DNA of 64,000 bases, from assembly GCF_032681285.1 (NCBI RefSeq), contig NZ_CP136336.1:2095001-2159000 (forward strand), written 5' to 3'. Origin of the DNA: Piscinibacter gummiphilus. GTDB lineage: Bacteria > Pseudomonadota > Gammaproteobacteria > Burkholderiales > Burkholderiaceae_C. Position numbers and translations under genes: made by a program. Below are positions 19,918 to 28,454 of this stretch, piece by piece (the stretch's first letter is position 1; the number at the start of each line of letters is the position of its first letter). The notes under the pieces were generated by a model, which did not search any database, was not told the DNA's origin, and worked only from the letters and a program-made list of their open reading frames with translations.

Positions 19918-21306
19918 ATGAGCTCCTCGCTGACCAGACACCACGGGTTTTCGTATTCGCAGGACGACTTCCGCCAGCTCGTGGACGATGCGCTGGCCAT
20001 CGCCAAATCGCTCGGCGCGAGCAATGCCGGCGTCGAGGTGTCCGAAGGCGCGGGCCTGTCGGTCTCGGTGCGCAAGGGCGAGATCGAGAACGTCGAACGC
20101 AACCGCGACAAGTCGATGGGTGTCACGGTTTACGTGGGCCAGCGCCGCGGCAACGCGAGCACTTCCGACTTCTCGCGCACCGCGCTCGAGCAGACGGTGC
20201 GCGCCGCCTACGACATCGCCAAGTTCACCGCCGAAGACCCCGCCGCCGGCCTGCCCGACGAAGCCGACCTCGCGCTCGGCGAGGCCGCGAAGCTCGACCT
20301 CGACCTCTTCCACCCCTGGGACATCAACGCCGAGGCCGCGGCCGAACTCGCACTTCGCTGCGAGGCAGCGGCCCTCGGTGTCGACAAGCGCATCACCAAC
20401 TCCGAAGGGGCCGGCGTCTCGGCCCAGCAGTCGCACTTCTTCGCCGGCAACACGCACGGATTTCGTGGCGGCTACGCCAGCTCGCGGCATTCGCTCTCGG
20501 TGGCCCCGATCGCCTCGGTGCCCGGCCCGAACGGCGAAGACATGCAGCGCGACGCCTGGTACAGCTCGATGCGCTCGCCCACCGAGCTGGCCGCACCCGA
20601 GGCGGTGGGGCGCTATGCCTCCGAGCGCGCGCTCTCGCGACTCAACGGCCGCAAGATCAAGACCTGCGAAGTGCCGGTGCTCTTCGAGTCGACGCTCGCC
20701 GCGGGCCTGCTCGGCGCCTATGTGCAGGCCACGAGCGGTGGGGCGCTGTACCGCAAGTCCTCGTTCCTGCTCGACAGCCTGGGCGAGCAGGTGCTGGCCG
20801 ACCACATCGACATCCACGAGGACCCGCACATTCGCGGCGCCAAGGGCAGCGCGCCCTTCGACGACGAAGGCGTGGTCACTCGCGTGCGCGACGTGGTGAC
20901 AGCCGGCGTGGTGCAGGGCTACTTCCTCTCCAGCTACTCGGCTCGCAAGCTCGGCATGCGCACCACGGGCCACGCCGGTGGCTCGCAGAACCTCACCTTC
21001 ACGAGCCGCCTCACGCAGGCCGGCGACGACCTCGATGCAATGCTGAAGAAGCTTGACCGCGGCCTCTTCGTGATCGAGCTCATGGGCCAGGGCGTGAACT
21101 ACGTCACCGGCGACTACTCGCGCGGTGCCGCGGGCTTCTGGGTGGAGAAGGGCCGCATCGCCTACCCGGTGCACGAGATCACCATCGCGGGCAACCTGCG
21201 CGACATGCTCAAGGGCATCGTGGCCGTGGGCGCCGACACCTACACGATGGGCACCAAGACCATCGGCTCGGTGCTGATCGACCGCATGAAGGTGGCCGGT
21301 TCCTGA
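19918..21306 (+). CDS. pmbA: Metalloprotease-related protein PmbA/TldE
   Basis: PmbA (TldE) forms a heterodimer with TldD that degrades unfolded peptides and processes some modified peptides. The 462-residue product shows the N-terminal SEGAGLSVSVRKGEIENVER region near residue 40, and GMRTTGHAGGSQNL and GVNYVTGDYSRGAAGFWVE in the C-terminal half (about 345-410). TldE subunits lack the HExxxH zinc site of TldD, and none is seen here, as expected. The ATG at 19918 is preferred over an upstream in-frame GTG at 19861 because it starts at the conserved region. TATGAT at 19828-19833 is a possible -10. tldD is not in the window. Confidence 0.9.
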   Translation: MSSSLTRHHGFSYSQDDFRQLVDDALAIAKSLGASNAGVEVSEGAGLSVSVRKGEIENVERNRDKSMGVTVYVGQRRGNASTSDFSRTALEQTVRAAYDIAKFTAEDPAAGLPDEADLALGEAAKLDLDLFHPWDINAEAAAELALRCEAAALGVDKRITNSEGAGVSAQQSHFFAGNTHGFRGGYASSRHSLSVAPIASVPGPNGEDMQRDAWYSSMRSPTELAAPEAVGRYASERALSRLNGRKIKTCEVPVLFESTLAAGLLGAYVQATSGGALYRKSSFLLDSLGEQVLADHIDIHEDPHIRGAKGSAPFDDEGVVTRVRDVVTAGVVQGYFLSSYSARKLGMRTTGHAGGSQNLTFTSRLTQAGDDLDAMLKKLDRGLFVIELMGQGVNYVTGDYSRGAAGFWVEKGRIAYPVHEITIAGNLRDMLKGIVAVGADTYTMGTKTIGSVLIDRMKVAGS

Positions 21307-21388
21307 CGCTTTGCTGACGTGGCGCAGGCTCTGCGCTACGCGGTTTTGCTCACGGGTAAATCCGGGTCGGGGGCCTGGGGGCCGCTCC

Positions 21389-21394
21389 TAGAAT
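21389..21394 (+). promoter_or_regulatory. Candidate -10 element of the dctP gene
   Basis: TAGAAT lies about 43 bases before the ATG at 21437, leaving a short leader that contains the ribosome site AGGAGA (21425-21430). No confident -35 was found. The 130-base gap from pmbA holds nothing else I can name. Confidence 0.4.
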
Positions 21395-21436
21395 TTGCCG
21401 CCACCGGCCCTGGGAGGGCCTACTAGGAGACTCTTC

Positions 21437-22519
21437 ATGCAACGTCGTTCGTTCGTTCACGGCGCGGGACTGGCCGGCGTGTTGGCAGCGGGTGCAGCCC
21501 CGGCCATCGTTCATGCACAGGCCAGCCTGCGTTGGCGCCTGACCTCGAGCTTCCCCAAGTCGCTGGACACCATCTTCGGTGCCGCTGAAACCTTCGCGAA
21601 GAAGGTGCGCGAGATGACGGGCGGCAAGTTCGAGATCTCGGTGCACGCCGCTGGCGAGCTGATGCCTTCGCCGGCGCTGATCGATGGCGTGCAGAACGGC
21701 ACCGTCGAGATGGGCCACACCGCGCCCTACTACTACTTCGGCAAGGACGAGACCTTCGCCCTCGGCTGCGCGATTCCCTTCGGCCTCAATTCCCGTCAGA
21801 TGACGGCGTGGATGTACGAAGGCAACGGCTTGAAGCTGATGCGCGAGTTCTACGCCAAGTACAGCATGATCAACTTCCCGATGGGCAACACCGGGGCGCA
21901 GATGGGCGGCTGGTTCCGCAAGGAAATCAAGACCGTCGCCGACATGAAGGGCTTGAAGTTCCGCGTCGGCGGCTTCGCCGGCAAGGTCTGCGAGCGCCTC
22001 GGCTCGGTGCCGCAGAACATCCCCGGTGGCGAGATCTACCAGGCGCTGGAGAAGGGCACCATCGACGCGGCCGAGTGGGTGGGCCCGTATGACGACCAGA
22101 AGCTCGGCTTCAACAAGGTCGCGCAGTTCTATCACTACCCTGGCTGGTGGGAAGGTGGCCCGCAGCTCGACCTGCTGGTCAACCAGAAGGCCTACGACGG
22201 CCTCTCCGCCGAATACAAGGCCATCGTCGAAGCTGCCGCTGCGTTTGCGCACACCGAGATGCAGGCCAAGTACGACGTGAAGAACCCGGTGGCCCTGCGC
22301 CAGCTCGTGGCCAACAAGACCAAGCTCGTCGCCTTCCCGAAGCCGGTGATGGACGCGGCCTTCAAGGCCTCGATGGACCTCTACAGCGAGATCTCCGCCA
22401 AGAACCCGAGTTGGAAGAAGATCTACACCGACTACTCCAACTACCGCAAGGAAGCGAACCTGTGGTTCCGCTTCACCGAGGCCCGCTTCGACAGCTACAT
22501 GCAGAGCGCCAAGCTCTGA
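21437..22519 (+). CDS. TRAP transporter substrate-binding protein (DctP family, 2-oxoacid/TakP-like)
   Basis: This is the 360-residue periplasmic receptor of a TRAP importer. The N terminus reads MQRRSFVHGAGLAG with paired arginines and a hydrophobic core ending at IVHAQA, so export is probably through Tat. The mature protein has the DctP-type fold motifs; AGELMPSPALIDGVQNGTVEM near residue 70 and KGLKFRVGGFAGKVCERLG near 170 resemble the 2-keto acid binders (TakP). The start is fixed by AGGAGA 6 bases upstream. A strong terminator follows, so the message is probably monocistronic. The membrane subunits lie about 1.4 kb away on the opposite strand, past an antiporter gene. Confidence 0.88.
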   Translation: MQRRSFVHGAGLAGVLAAGAAPAIVHAQASLRWRLTSSFPKSLDTIFGAAETFAKKVREMTGGKFEISVHAAGELMPSPALIDGVQNGTVEMGHTAPYYYFGKDETFALGCAIPFGLNSRQMTAWMYEGNGLKLMREFYAKYSMINFPMGNTGAQMGGWFRKEIKTVADMKGLKFRVGGFAGKVCERLGSVPQNIPGGEIYQALEKGTIDAAEWVGPYDDQKLGFNKVAQFYHYPGWWEGGPQLDLLVNQKAYDGLSAEYKAIVEAAAAFAHTEMQAKYDVKNPVALRQLVANKTKLVAFPKPVMDAAFKASMDLYSEISAKNPSWKKIYTDYSNYRKEANLWFRFTEARFDSYMQSAKL

Positions 22520-22538
22520 GGTTGCGCGACACTCGTGC

Positions 22539-22565
22539 AAGCCCCGCCACGGCGGGGCTTTTTTC
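22539..22565 (+). terminator. Rho-independent terminator after dctP
   Basis: A perfect 10-bp inverted repeat, AAGCCCCGCC then GGCGGGGCTT with a 2-base centre, is followed by TTTT. The stem in RNA would be about 8 bp of mostly GC with a small loop. It sits 20 bases after the dctP stop and separates it from the antiporter gene. Confidence 0.88.
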
Positions 22566-22604
22566 TTGGGCCACCCCTTTCACACGTTCACGCCACCCGA
22601 TGCC

Positions 22605-23867
22605 ATGACGCCCACCACCGTCCAACTCGTTGCCGCTGCGCTCTTTGCCGTGGCCCTGGTGCACACCTTCTCGACCAGCGTGTTCGCGCACCTGGCGCAC
22701 CGTTATCCGCGGCACGAAGGCGTGTTCCACCTGCTGTCCGAAGTGGAGGTCGTGTTCGGCTTCTGGGCGCTGGTGCTGGCGCTCTTCCTCTTCGTGGCGC
22801 TCGGGCGTGACGGTGCGGTGGCCTACATCGACGGCCGCAACTTCACCGAGCCGCTCTTCGTCTTCGCCATCATGGTCGTGGCGGGCAGCAAGCCCATCCT
22901 GAAGCTCGCCGAGGTGCTGGTGAACGCGCTGGCGCGGGTGACGCCGCTGCCGCAGTCGATGGCGGTGTACTTCCTCGCGCTGTCGGTGCTGCCGCTGATG
23001 GGCTCGGCGCTCACCGAGCCGGCGGCCATGACGCTCGCCGCGCTGACCCTGCGCGACCGGGTGTTCAACGTCGAGTTGCCCGAGCGCGTGAAGTACGCGA
23101 CGCTCGGCGTGCTCTTCGTCAACGTGTCGATCGGCGGCACGCTCACCTCGTTTGCAGCCCCGCCGGTGCTGATGGTGGCTGCGAAGTGGGGCTGGGATTC
23201 CACGTTCATGCTGAGCCACTTCGGCTGGAAGGCGGCGCTGGCGGTGGTGATCAACGCGTCGGTCGTGACGCTGATCTTCGCGCGCCACCTGCTGCGCCCC
23301 ACGCCGGAAGCGGCGGGCATCCGCGACCGCAGCGGCCCGCCGCCCACGGCGATGATCGTGAGCGGGCTGTTCCTGCTGGGCGTGGTGATGTTCGCCCACC
23401 ACCCGGCCGTCTTCATGGGGCTGCTGCTCTTCTTCATCGGCTACGCGCGGGCCTATCCGCGGCACCACGATGCGCTCATCCTGCGCGAAGCGCTGCTGGT
23501 GGCCTTCTTCCTCGCGGGGCTCGTGGTGCTGGGCGGGCAGCAGCAGTGGTGGCTGCAGGAGCTGCTGACGCGCCTAAGCGCGCAGCAGGTCTACTACGCC
23601 GCCACCGCTCTCACGGCGGTGACCGACAACGCCGCGCTCACCTACCTCGGCTCTCTGGTCGAAGGCTTGAGCGACGAGTTCAAGTACTCGCTGGTGGCCG
23701 GTGCCGTGACCGGAGGCGGCCTCACGGTGATCGCCAATGCGCCCAACCCGGCTGGCTATTCGATCTTGCGCGCCAGCTTCCGCGACGGTGCCATCAGCGC
23801 GGTGTGGCTCTTCGTCGCTGCCGCCGGCCCCACGCTGGTGGCGATTGCCGCGTTCCAGCTGTTGTGA
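22605..23867 (+). CDS. Putative Na+/H+ antiporter (Na_H_antiport_3 family)
   Basis: The 420-residue polytopic inner membrane protein resembles the putative Na+/H+ antiporter family PF07399, part of the ion transporter superfamily. It has about eleven hydrophobic segments. Conserved-looking signatures are FLLSEVEVVFGFWAL-like residues near 45, MGSALTEPAAMTLAAL near 135, FVNVSIGGTLTSFAAPPVLM near 175, and TAVTDNAALTYLGSL near 340. The paired ATEP/TDNA-type motifs in two halves suggest an inverted-repeat transporter. The ATG at 22605 starts just after the dctP terminator. Ion specificity is inferred from family only. Its position between TRAP components could link sodium cycling to the Na+-driven TRAP importer. 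Confidence 0.75.
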   Translation: MTPTTVQLVAAALFAVALVHTFSTSVFAHLAHRYPRHEGVFHLLSEVEVVFGFWALVLALFLFVALGRDGAVAYIDGRNFTEPLFVFAIMVVAGSKPILKLAEVLVNALARVTPLPQSMAVYFLALSVLPLMGSALTEPAAMTLAALTLRDRVFNVELPERVKYATLGVLFVNVSIGGTLTSFAAPPVLMVAAKWGWDSTFMLSHFGWKAALAVVINASVVTLIFARHLLRPTPEAAGIRDRSGPPPTAMIVSGLFLLGVVMFAHHPAVFMGLLLFFIGYARAYPRHHDALILREALLVAFFLAGLVVLGGQQQWWLQELLTRLSAQQVYYAATALTAVTDNAALTYLGSLVEGLSDEFKYSLVAGAVTGGGLTVIANAPNPAGYSILRASFRDGAISAVWLFVAAAGPTLVAIAAFQLL

Positions 23868-23876
23868 GGCCGGGGT

Positions 23877-23899
23877 CAGCGGAGCTTCGCGCTCCGCTG
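23877..23899. terminator. Hairpin between convergent antiporter and dctM genes
   Basis: CAGCGGAGC and GCTCCGCTG form a perfect 9-bp stem around TTCGC in the 47-base gap between two converging stops. It lacks a T-tract on either strand, so it is a weak or bidirectional terminator candidate or a transcript-end stabiliser. Confidence 0.45.
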
Positions 23900-23914
23900 G
23901 GGTGAGAACAACGG

Positions 23915-25696
23915 CTACTTCTTCTTTTCGTCGTCCTTGATCGCGTCTTCGATGGCCTTCATCGGGTCGTCGGCCTCGGTGCTGCTGTCGGCCTGAGGCT
24001 CGGACGCGGCAGGGTCGCCCGGCTGAGCTTCCGACGCGCCGGGATCGGCCGGCTCGGCGGTTAGGCCGGCTTCCTTGTCTTCCTGCATGCGCAGTTCCTG
24101 GAAGGCCTTGTCCGCGTCGATGGTCTCTTCCTTCGTGAGGCCGCTGGAGACGAGCCCCGGGAACGCGATGATCAGGCCGACCATGATGATCTGGATCACC
24201 ACGAACGGCACTGCGCCCCAGTAGATCTGCCCGGTGGTCACCTTGGCCACGGGCTGGCCGGTGACCTTGTCGGTGTAGTCGTTGTGCGGTGCCACGCTGC
24301 GCAGGTAGAAGAGTGCGAAGCCGAACGGTGGGTGCATGAACGAGGTCTGCATGTTCACCGCCAGCAGCACGCCGAACCACACGAGGTCGATGCCCAACTT
24401 GTCGGCCACCGGGGCCAGCAGCGGCACCACGATGAACGACAGCTCGAAGAAGTCGAGGAAGAACGCGAGCACGAAGATCAGGATGTTGACCACGATCAGG
24501 AAGCCGAGCTGGCCCCCCGGCAGGCTGGTCAACAGGTGCTCGACCCACTTCGGCCCGTCCACTCCCTGGAACGACAGGCTGAACACCGTGGAGCCCACCA
24601 GGATGAAGAGCACGAAGCACGAGAGCTTCATGGTCGAGTCCATCGCCTGGCGAAGGAGCTTCATGTCGATGCGCTTGCGCGCCAGCGCCATGATGAGCGC
24701 GCCGGTGGCACCCATCGCGCCGCCTTCGGTGGGCGTGGCGATGCCGAGGAAGATGGTGCCGAGCACGAGGAAGATCAGCCCGAGCGGCGGGATCAGCACG
24801 AAGGTGACCCGCTCGGCCATGTTCGACAGCAGCTTCAGGCGCGCCACCTTGTTGATGACGGCGAGCAGGAAGGCCACGCCCACGCCCACGCACATCGAGA
24901 CGACGATCATCTCGTCGGTCGGGGTGCCGGCCGGGCGCGTCTTGGCGAAGGCGATGGCACAGCCCGTCGACAGGATCGTCAGCACGAGCAGCGAGCGCAG
25001 GCCGGGCGAGCCGTCGGGCTCGCGGATCGTGCGGGCCTCGGGCGGCAGGGCGGGCACCCATTTCGGACGCGTGATCGCCACGCCGACGACGTAGAGCAGG
25101 TAGAGCGCGGTCAGCACGAAGCCGGGGATGAAGGCGCCCTTGTAGAGATCGCCCACGCTCTTGCCGAGCTGGTCGGCCATCACGATGAGCACGAGCGACG
25201 GCGGGATGATCTGCGCGAGCGTGCCCGAGGCGGCGATCACGCCACCGGCCAGGCGCCGGTCATAGCCGTAGCGCAGCATGATGGGCAGCGAGATCAGGCC
25301 CATCGAGATGACCGAGGCCGCCACCACGCCGGTGGTGGCCGCAAGCATCGCGCCCACCAGGATCACCGCGATGGCCAAGCCGCCGCGGATCGGGCCGAAG
25401 AGCTGGCCGACGGTATCGAGCAGGTCTTCGGCCATGCCCGACCGTTCGAGCACCAGCCCCATGAAGGTGAAGAACGGGATCGCCAGCAGCGTGTCGTTCT
25501 GCATGATCCCGAAGATGCGCAAGGGCAGCGCCTGCATCAGCGAGGCCATGCCGGGCACGCCCAGCTCAATGGCCACGAAGCCGAAGAAGAGGCCGCAGGC
25601 GGCGAGCGAGAACGCCACCGAATAGCCCATCAGCAGGAAGACGATCAGGCTGGCGAACATGATCGGAGCCATGTTCGCGGTGATGAACTCGATCAT
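23915..25696 (-). CDS. dctM: TRAP transporter large permease (DctM family)
   Basis: This 593-residue protein is the main translocation subunit, driven by the sodium gradient. It has many hydrophobic segments. The conserved DctM regions include MGLVLERSGMAEDLLDTVG near residue 60, TGVVAASVISMGLISLP near 125, ASGTLAQIIPPSLVLIVMAD near 155 and GIATPTEGGAMGATGALI near 322. It is longer than the common roughly 430-residue DctM. There is a hydrophilic insert near 210-240 and a C-terminal cytoplasmic tail (about the last 80 residues) rich in Glu, Asp, Ala and Pro, ending EDAIKDDEKKK. It overlaps dctQ by ATGA. Confidence 0.9.
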   Translation of the reverse strand: MIEFITANMAPIMFASLIVFLLMGYSVAFSLAACGLFFGFVAIELGVPGMASLMQALPLRIFGIMQNDTLLAIPFFTFMGLVLERSGMAEDLLDTVGQLFGPIRGGLAIAVILVGAMLAATTGVVAASVISMGLISLPIMLRYGYDRRLAGGVIAASGTLAQIIPPSLVLIVMADQLGKSVGDLYKGAFIPGFVLTALYLLYVVGVAITRPKWVPALPPEARTIREPDGSPGLRSLLVLTILSTGCAIAFAKTRPAGTPTDEMIVVSMCVGVGVAFLLAVINKVARLKLLSNMAERVTFVLIPPLGLIFLVLGTIFLGIATPTEGGAMGATGALIMALARKRIDMKLLRQAMDSTMKLSCFVLFILVGSTVFSLSFQGVDGPKWVEHLLTSLPGGQLGFLIVVNILIFVLAFFLDFFELSFIVVPLLAPVADKLGIDLVWFGVLLAVNMQTSFMHPPFGFALFYLRSVAPHNDYTDKVTGQPVAKVTTGQIYWGAVPFVVIQIIMVGLIIAFPGLVSSGLTKEETIDADKAFQELRMQEDKEAGLTAEPADPGASEAQPGDPAASEPQADSSTEADDPMKAIEDAIKDDEKKK

Positions 25697-26313
25697 TTGT
25701 CGCCTCCCTTGACGAGGGCCTGCTCACGGGCGGCCACTTCTTTCTGCAGCAGGAACTCGGCGAGTTCTTCCTCGGCGCTCTTGGCGCCGGCCTTGAGCGT
25801 CGGGTCGGGGATCATCCCCTTGAGGAACGCCACACGCTTGATGAGCTCGGAGATCGCCTGGATGCCCAGCAGCAAGAGGCCCAGCGGCAAGAGCGCATAG
25901 ACCGGCCAGCGGATCAGCCCGCCGGCATTGGGCGACACCTCGCCGCTGTGATAGGCGCTCAGCACCAGCGGCATCACCATGCTGAACACGACCACCACGA
26001 AGGGCAGCAAGAAGAACGCCAGGCCGACGATGTCGACCCAGATCTGCACGCGCTTGGAAAAGCGGCCCACGATCACGTCGATCTTCACGTGCTCCTGGCG
26101 CAGCAACGTGTACCCCGCTGCCAGCAGGAAGACCCCGGCGAAGAGGTACCACTGGATTTCGAGGAAGGCGTTGGAGCTGGTGTTGAACGCCTTGCGCACG
26201 ACCGCGTTGGCCGCGCTGATCAGCACCGCGGCCAGCACGAGCCATGCGACCCAGCGGCCGATGAACTCGCTGAAGCGGTCGATCCACCTGGACAGTGAAA
26301 GTAGGGGGGACAC
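25693..26313 (-). CDS. dctQ: TRAP transporter small permease (DctQ family)
   Basis: This 206-residue membrane protein has four predicted helices and is the small partner of DctM. The family pattern NAVVRKAFNTSSNAFLEIQWYLF near residues 35-58 is clear, including the central E-Q-W. The C-terminal part after about residue 160 is a charged tail. The start is GTG at 26313 with GGAG six bases upstream. It overlaps dctM and both are read leftwards, away from the kinase-regulator genes that lie immediately upstream in the same direction. Confidence 0.88.
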   Translation of the reverse strand: MSPLLSLSRWIDRFSEFIGRWVAWLVLAAVLISAANAVVRKAFNTSSNAFLEIQWYLFAGVFLLAAGYTLLRQEHVKIDVIVGRFSKRVQIWVDIVGLAFFLLPFVVVVFSMVMPLVLSAYHSGEVSPNAGGLIRWPVYALLPLGLLLLGIQAISELIKRVAFLKGMIPDPTLKAGAKSAEEELAEFLLQKEVAAREQALVKGGDK

Positions 26314-26432
26314 GGGAGTCTCCGGAGGTTTTGAGAGATCGGATGCGGGGGCGCCTCGTGGGCGAACCGGCGGCAGGCTGGATCAGAACCGATTCGGCCC
26401 TGGTGCGCCACGGGTCTTTCCGCTAAGTGGTT

Positions 26433-27065
26433 TTACGTGCCTGGCGCGTGGTCGCGGCAGTGCTCGACCGCGTATTTGATGAGTTCGGCCTGGCCCTCCA
26501 GCCCGAGCTTGCGCTTGATGTTCTGGCGGTGGGTCTCGACGGTGCGCACGCTCAGGCCCAGTGCTTCTGCGATCTGGCGGCTGGCATGTCCGCGGGCCAG
26601 GCCGGCCAGGATCTCGCTCTCGCGCGGCGACAGCACCGGGCGCGGGGCCTGCGAACGTGACATCCGACCGGAGATGGCGGCGCTGAGATACGTGCGGCCG
26701 GCGTTGATGGCGGCGATGGCGTCGATGATCTCGTCCGACGGGGCGTCTTTCAGCACGTAGCCTCGGGCGCCGGCCCTCATCGCCCGGTTCACGTATTCAG
26801 GGTTGTCGTACATGCTCAGCATGAGCACGCGCAGGTGCGGGTGCTGGCGCAGCAACTGGGCGGTGAGGTCGATGCCGTTGGTGCCTTTCATGCCCACGTC
26901 CATCAGCACGAGTTCGGGGGCCTGGCGCTCGACCATGTCGAAGGCCTCGGCGGCATCGCCTGCTTCGCCGACGAGGGCGAGCGCGGGGTGGGCCGACAGG
27001 CGCAGCTTCAAGCCGTCTCGCACCAGGGGGTGGTCGTCGACGATGGCGATGCGGGTGGGGTTCAT
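26433..27065 (-). CDS. NarL/FixJ-type response regulator
   Basis: This 210-residue two-component regulator has an N-terminal receiver (IAIVDDHPLVRDGLK at the start, phosphoacceptor Asp in LVLMDVGMKG near residue 55, and K in YVLKDAPSDE near 105) and a C-terminal LuxR helix-turn-helix (LSPRESEILAGLARG, then GLSVRTVETHRQNIKRKLGL). It overlaps the upstream kinase gene by 4 bases, so the pair is cognate. It lies 120 bases upstream of dctQM in the same direction, making regulation of the TRAP importer a reasonable inference. Confidence 0.92.
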   Translation of the reverse strand: MNPTRIAIVDDHPLVRDGLKLRLSAHPALALVGEAGDAAEAFDMVERQAPELVLMDVGMKGTNGIDLTAQLLRQHPHLRVLMLSMYDNPEYVNRAMRAGARGYVLKDAPSDEIIDAIAAINAGRTYLSAAISGRMSRSQAPRPVLSPRESEILAGLARGHASRQIAEALGLSVRTVETHRQNIKRKLGLEGQAELIKYAVEHCRDHAPGT

Positions 27066-28438
27066 GCGGCCAGGCGCTCTGAAGGGGAAAGGCGCCGGAG
27101 CGAGGCCGCCGGCACATCGACCACGACTTCGGTGCGGCCCGGTCGCGAGCGCATCTGGAAGCGCCCGCCGATCGATTCCACCCGTTCGCGCATGTTGCGC
27201 AAGCCGATGCCGCGGCGCGGGTCGAGCGCCACCGCTTGTGCGTCGAAGCCGACGCCGTCGTCGGTGATGCGCAGGCGCACGCCGGTGACGCCGAAGACGA
27301 GGCGCACCTGCACCTCGCCGGCTTCGGCATGTTTTTCGATGTTGGTCAGGGCCTCTTGCGTGACGCGGAAGAGCACGGTGCTCACCGCGTCGGGCAAGGG
27401 CGAAGCCGCGCCGCCCACGCGCATGTCGAACGCCATCTCGCTGTGCTCGCTGAACTCGCGCCCCATCTGCTCGAGCGCGGCAGGCAGGCCCAGCACGTCG
27501 AGCTCGGCGGGGCGCAGGCGGTGCGAGATGTTGCGCACCTCGTGCAGCGCGTCGTTGAGGCGGGCCAGCGCCTTGGCGAGCGGCGCGCTGCCGTCGCGGT
27601 CGAGCTGGGCCTGCGCCGATTCGAGCAGCAGCTTGATCGAGACGAGCGTCTGGCTGGTGCCGTCGTGCAGCTCGCGCGAGAGGTGGGCGCGTTCGTCCTC
27701 CTGCGACTTCACCACCTGGCGTGCGAGCAGGCGCAGCTTGTGGTCGGCTTCACGCGATTCGCTGAGGTTGAAGGCGAGGCCGCAGGCGCCGAGCACTGCG
27801 ATGCCGGCCAGCGCAATGCCGGCGATCCACCACATGGTGGTGCGCACGTTGTCGCTGACCTGCTGGTCGAGCTCGGCAAGCGTGGCGTGGATGTCGTCGA
27901 GGTACAGGCCGGTGCCGAGCATCCAGTTCCAGCGCGGCAGCGAGACCACGTAGCCGAGCTTCGGGGTGATCTGCTGGGTCGATGGTTTCTGCCAGACGTA
28001 TTGCACGTAGCCGCCGCCCTCGCGGGCCTTGCCGATGAGCTGCTGGATGATGGGCTGGCCCTGGGCGTCGCGCATCTCCCAGAGGTTGCGGCCCATGAGT
28101 TCGGGCTGGCGCGGGTGCATGAGGTTGCGCCCGCTCATGTCGTAGAGGAAGAAGTAGCCGTCGGCGCCGTAGTCGAGGGCGGCCAGAAGGCGCATGGCCT
28201 CGGCCTTGGTGGCCTCGTCATCGCGGCCCGACTGGTACAGCGGTGCGATGACGCTCTGCGCCAGGTCCACGTAGTGGCGAAGCTCGGCTTCCTTGTTGGC
28301 CATGTAGGCCGACTCGACCAGCGCACGCTCGCGCTGAGAGAGGCTCTTCTCCTGCTGGCCGACGGCCCACGCGATGAGCGCGGCCGACGCCAGCAGCGGG
28401 ATCACCGCCAGCAGGAAAACCTTGAGCTTCAGGCGCAT
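27062..28438 (-). CDS. Cache-domain sensor histidine kinase (HPK7/NarL class)
   Basis: This 458-residue inner membrane kinase has a first helix at residues about 6-26. A periplasmic single-cache (sCache_2-type) domain follows to about 200, with the typical YFFLYDMSGRNLMHP and WNWMLGTGLYLDDI. A second helix lies at about 205-230. The HisKA_3 dimerisation box has phospho-acceptor His in LSRELHDGTSQTLVSIK near 255. The ATPase domain has the N box EALTNIEKHAE, DDGVGFD, and GIGLRNMRERV. I chose the ATG at 28438; an in-frame GTG at 28450 adds four residues. Cache domains of this type often bind small organic acids, which fits the nearby TRAP system. Confidence 0.9.
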   Translation of the reverse strand: MRLKLKVFLLAVIPLLASAALIAWAVGQQEKSLSQRERALVESAYMANKEAELRHYVDLAQSVIAPLYQSGRDDEATKAEAMRLLAALDYGADGYFFLYDMSGRNLMHPRQPELMGRNLWEMRDAQGQPIIQQLIGKAREGGGYVQYVWQKPSTQQITPKLGYVVSLPRWNWMLGTGLYLDDIHATLAELDQQVSDNVRTTMWWIAGIALAGIAVLGACGLAFNLSESREADHKLRLLARQVVKSQEDERAHLSRELHDGTSQTLVSIKLLLESAQAQLDRDGSAPLAKALARLNDALHEVRNISHRLRPAELDVLGLPAALEQMGREFSEHSEMAFDMRVGGAASPLPDAVSTVLFRVTQEALTNIEKHAEAGEVQVRLVFGVTGVRLRITDDGVGFDAQAVALDPRRGIGLRNMRERVESIGGRFQMRSRPGRTEVVVDVPAASLRRLSPSERLAA

Positions 28439-28454
28439 GGCGGGCGCCACGGGG

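Noticed and set aside
21320..21334. Sigma-54-like TGGCGCAGGCTCTGC upstream of dctP
   Set aside because: It keeps GG-N10-GC but differs at several other positions. The adjacent regulator is NarL-type, not an NtrC-type activator, and a better TAGAAT lies closer to the gene.
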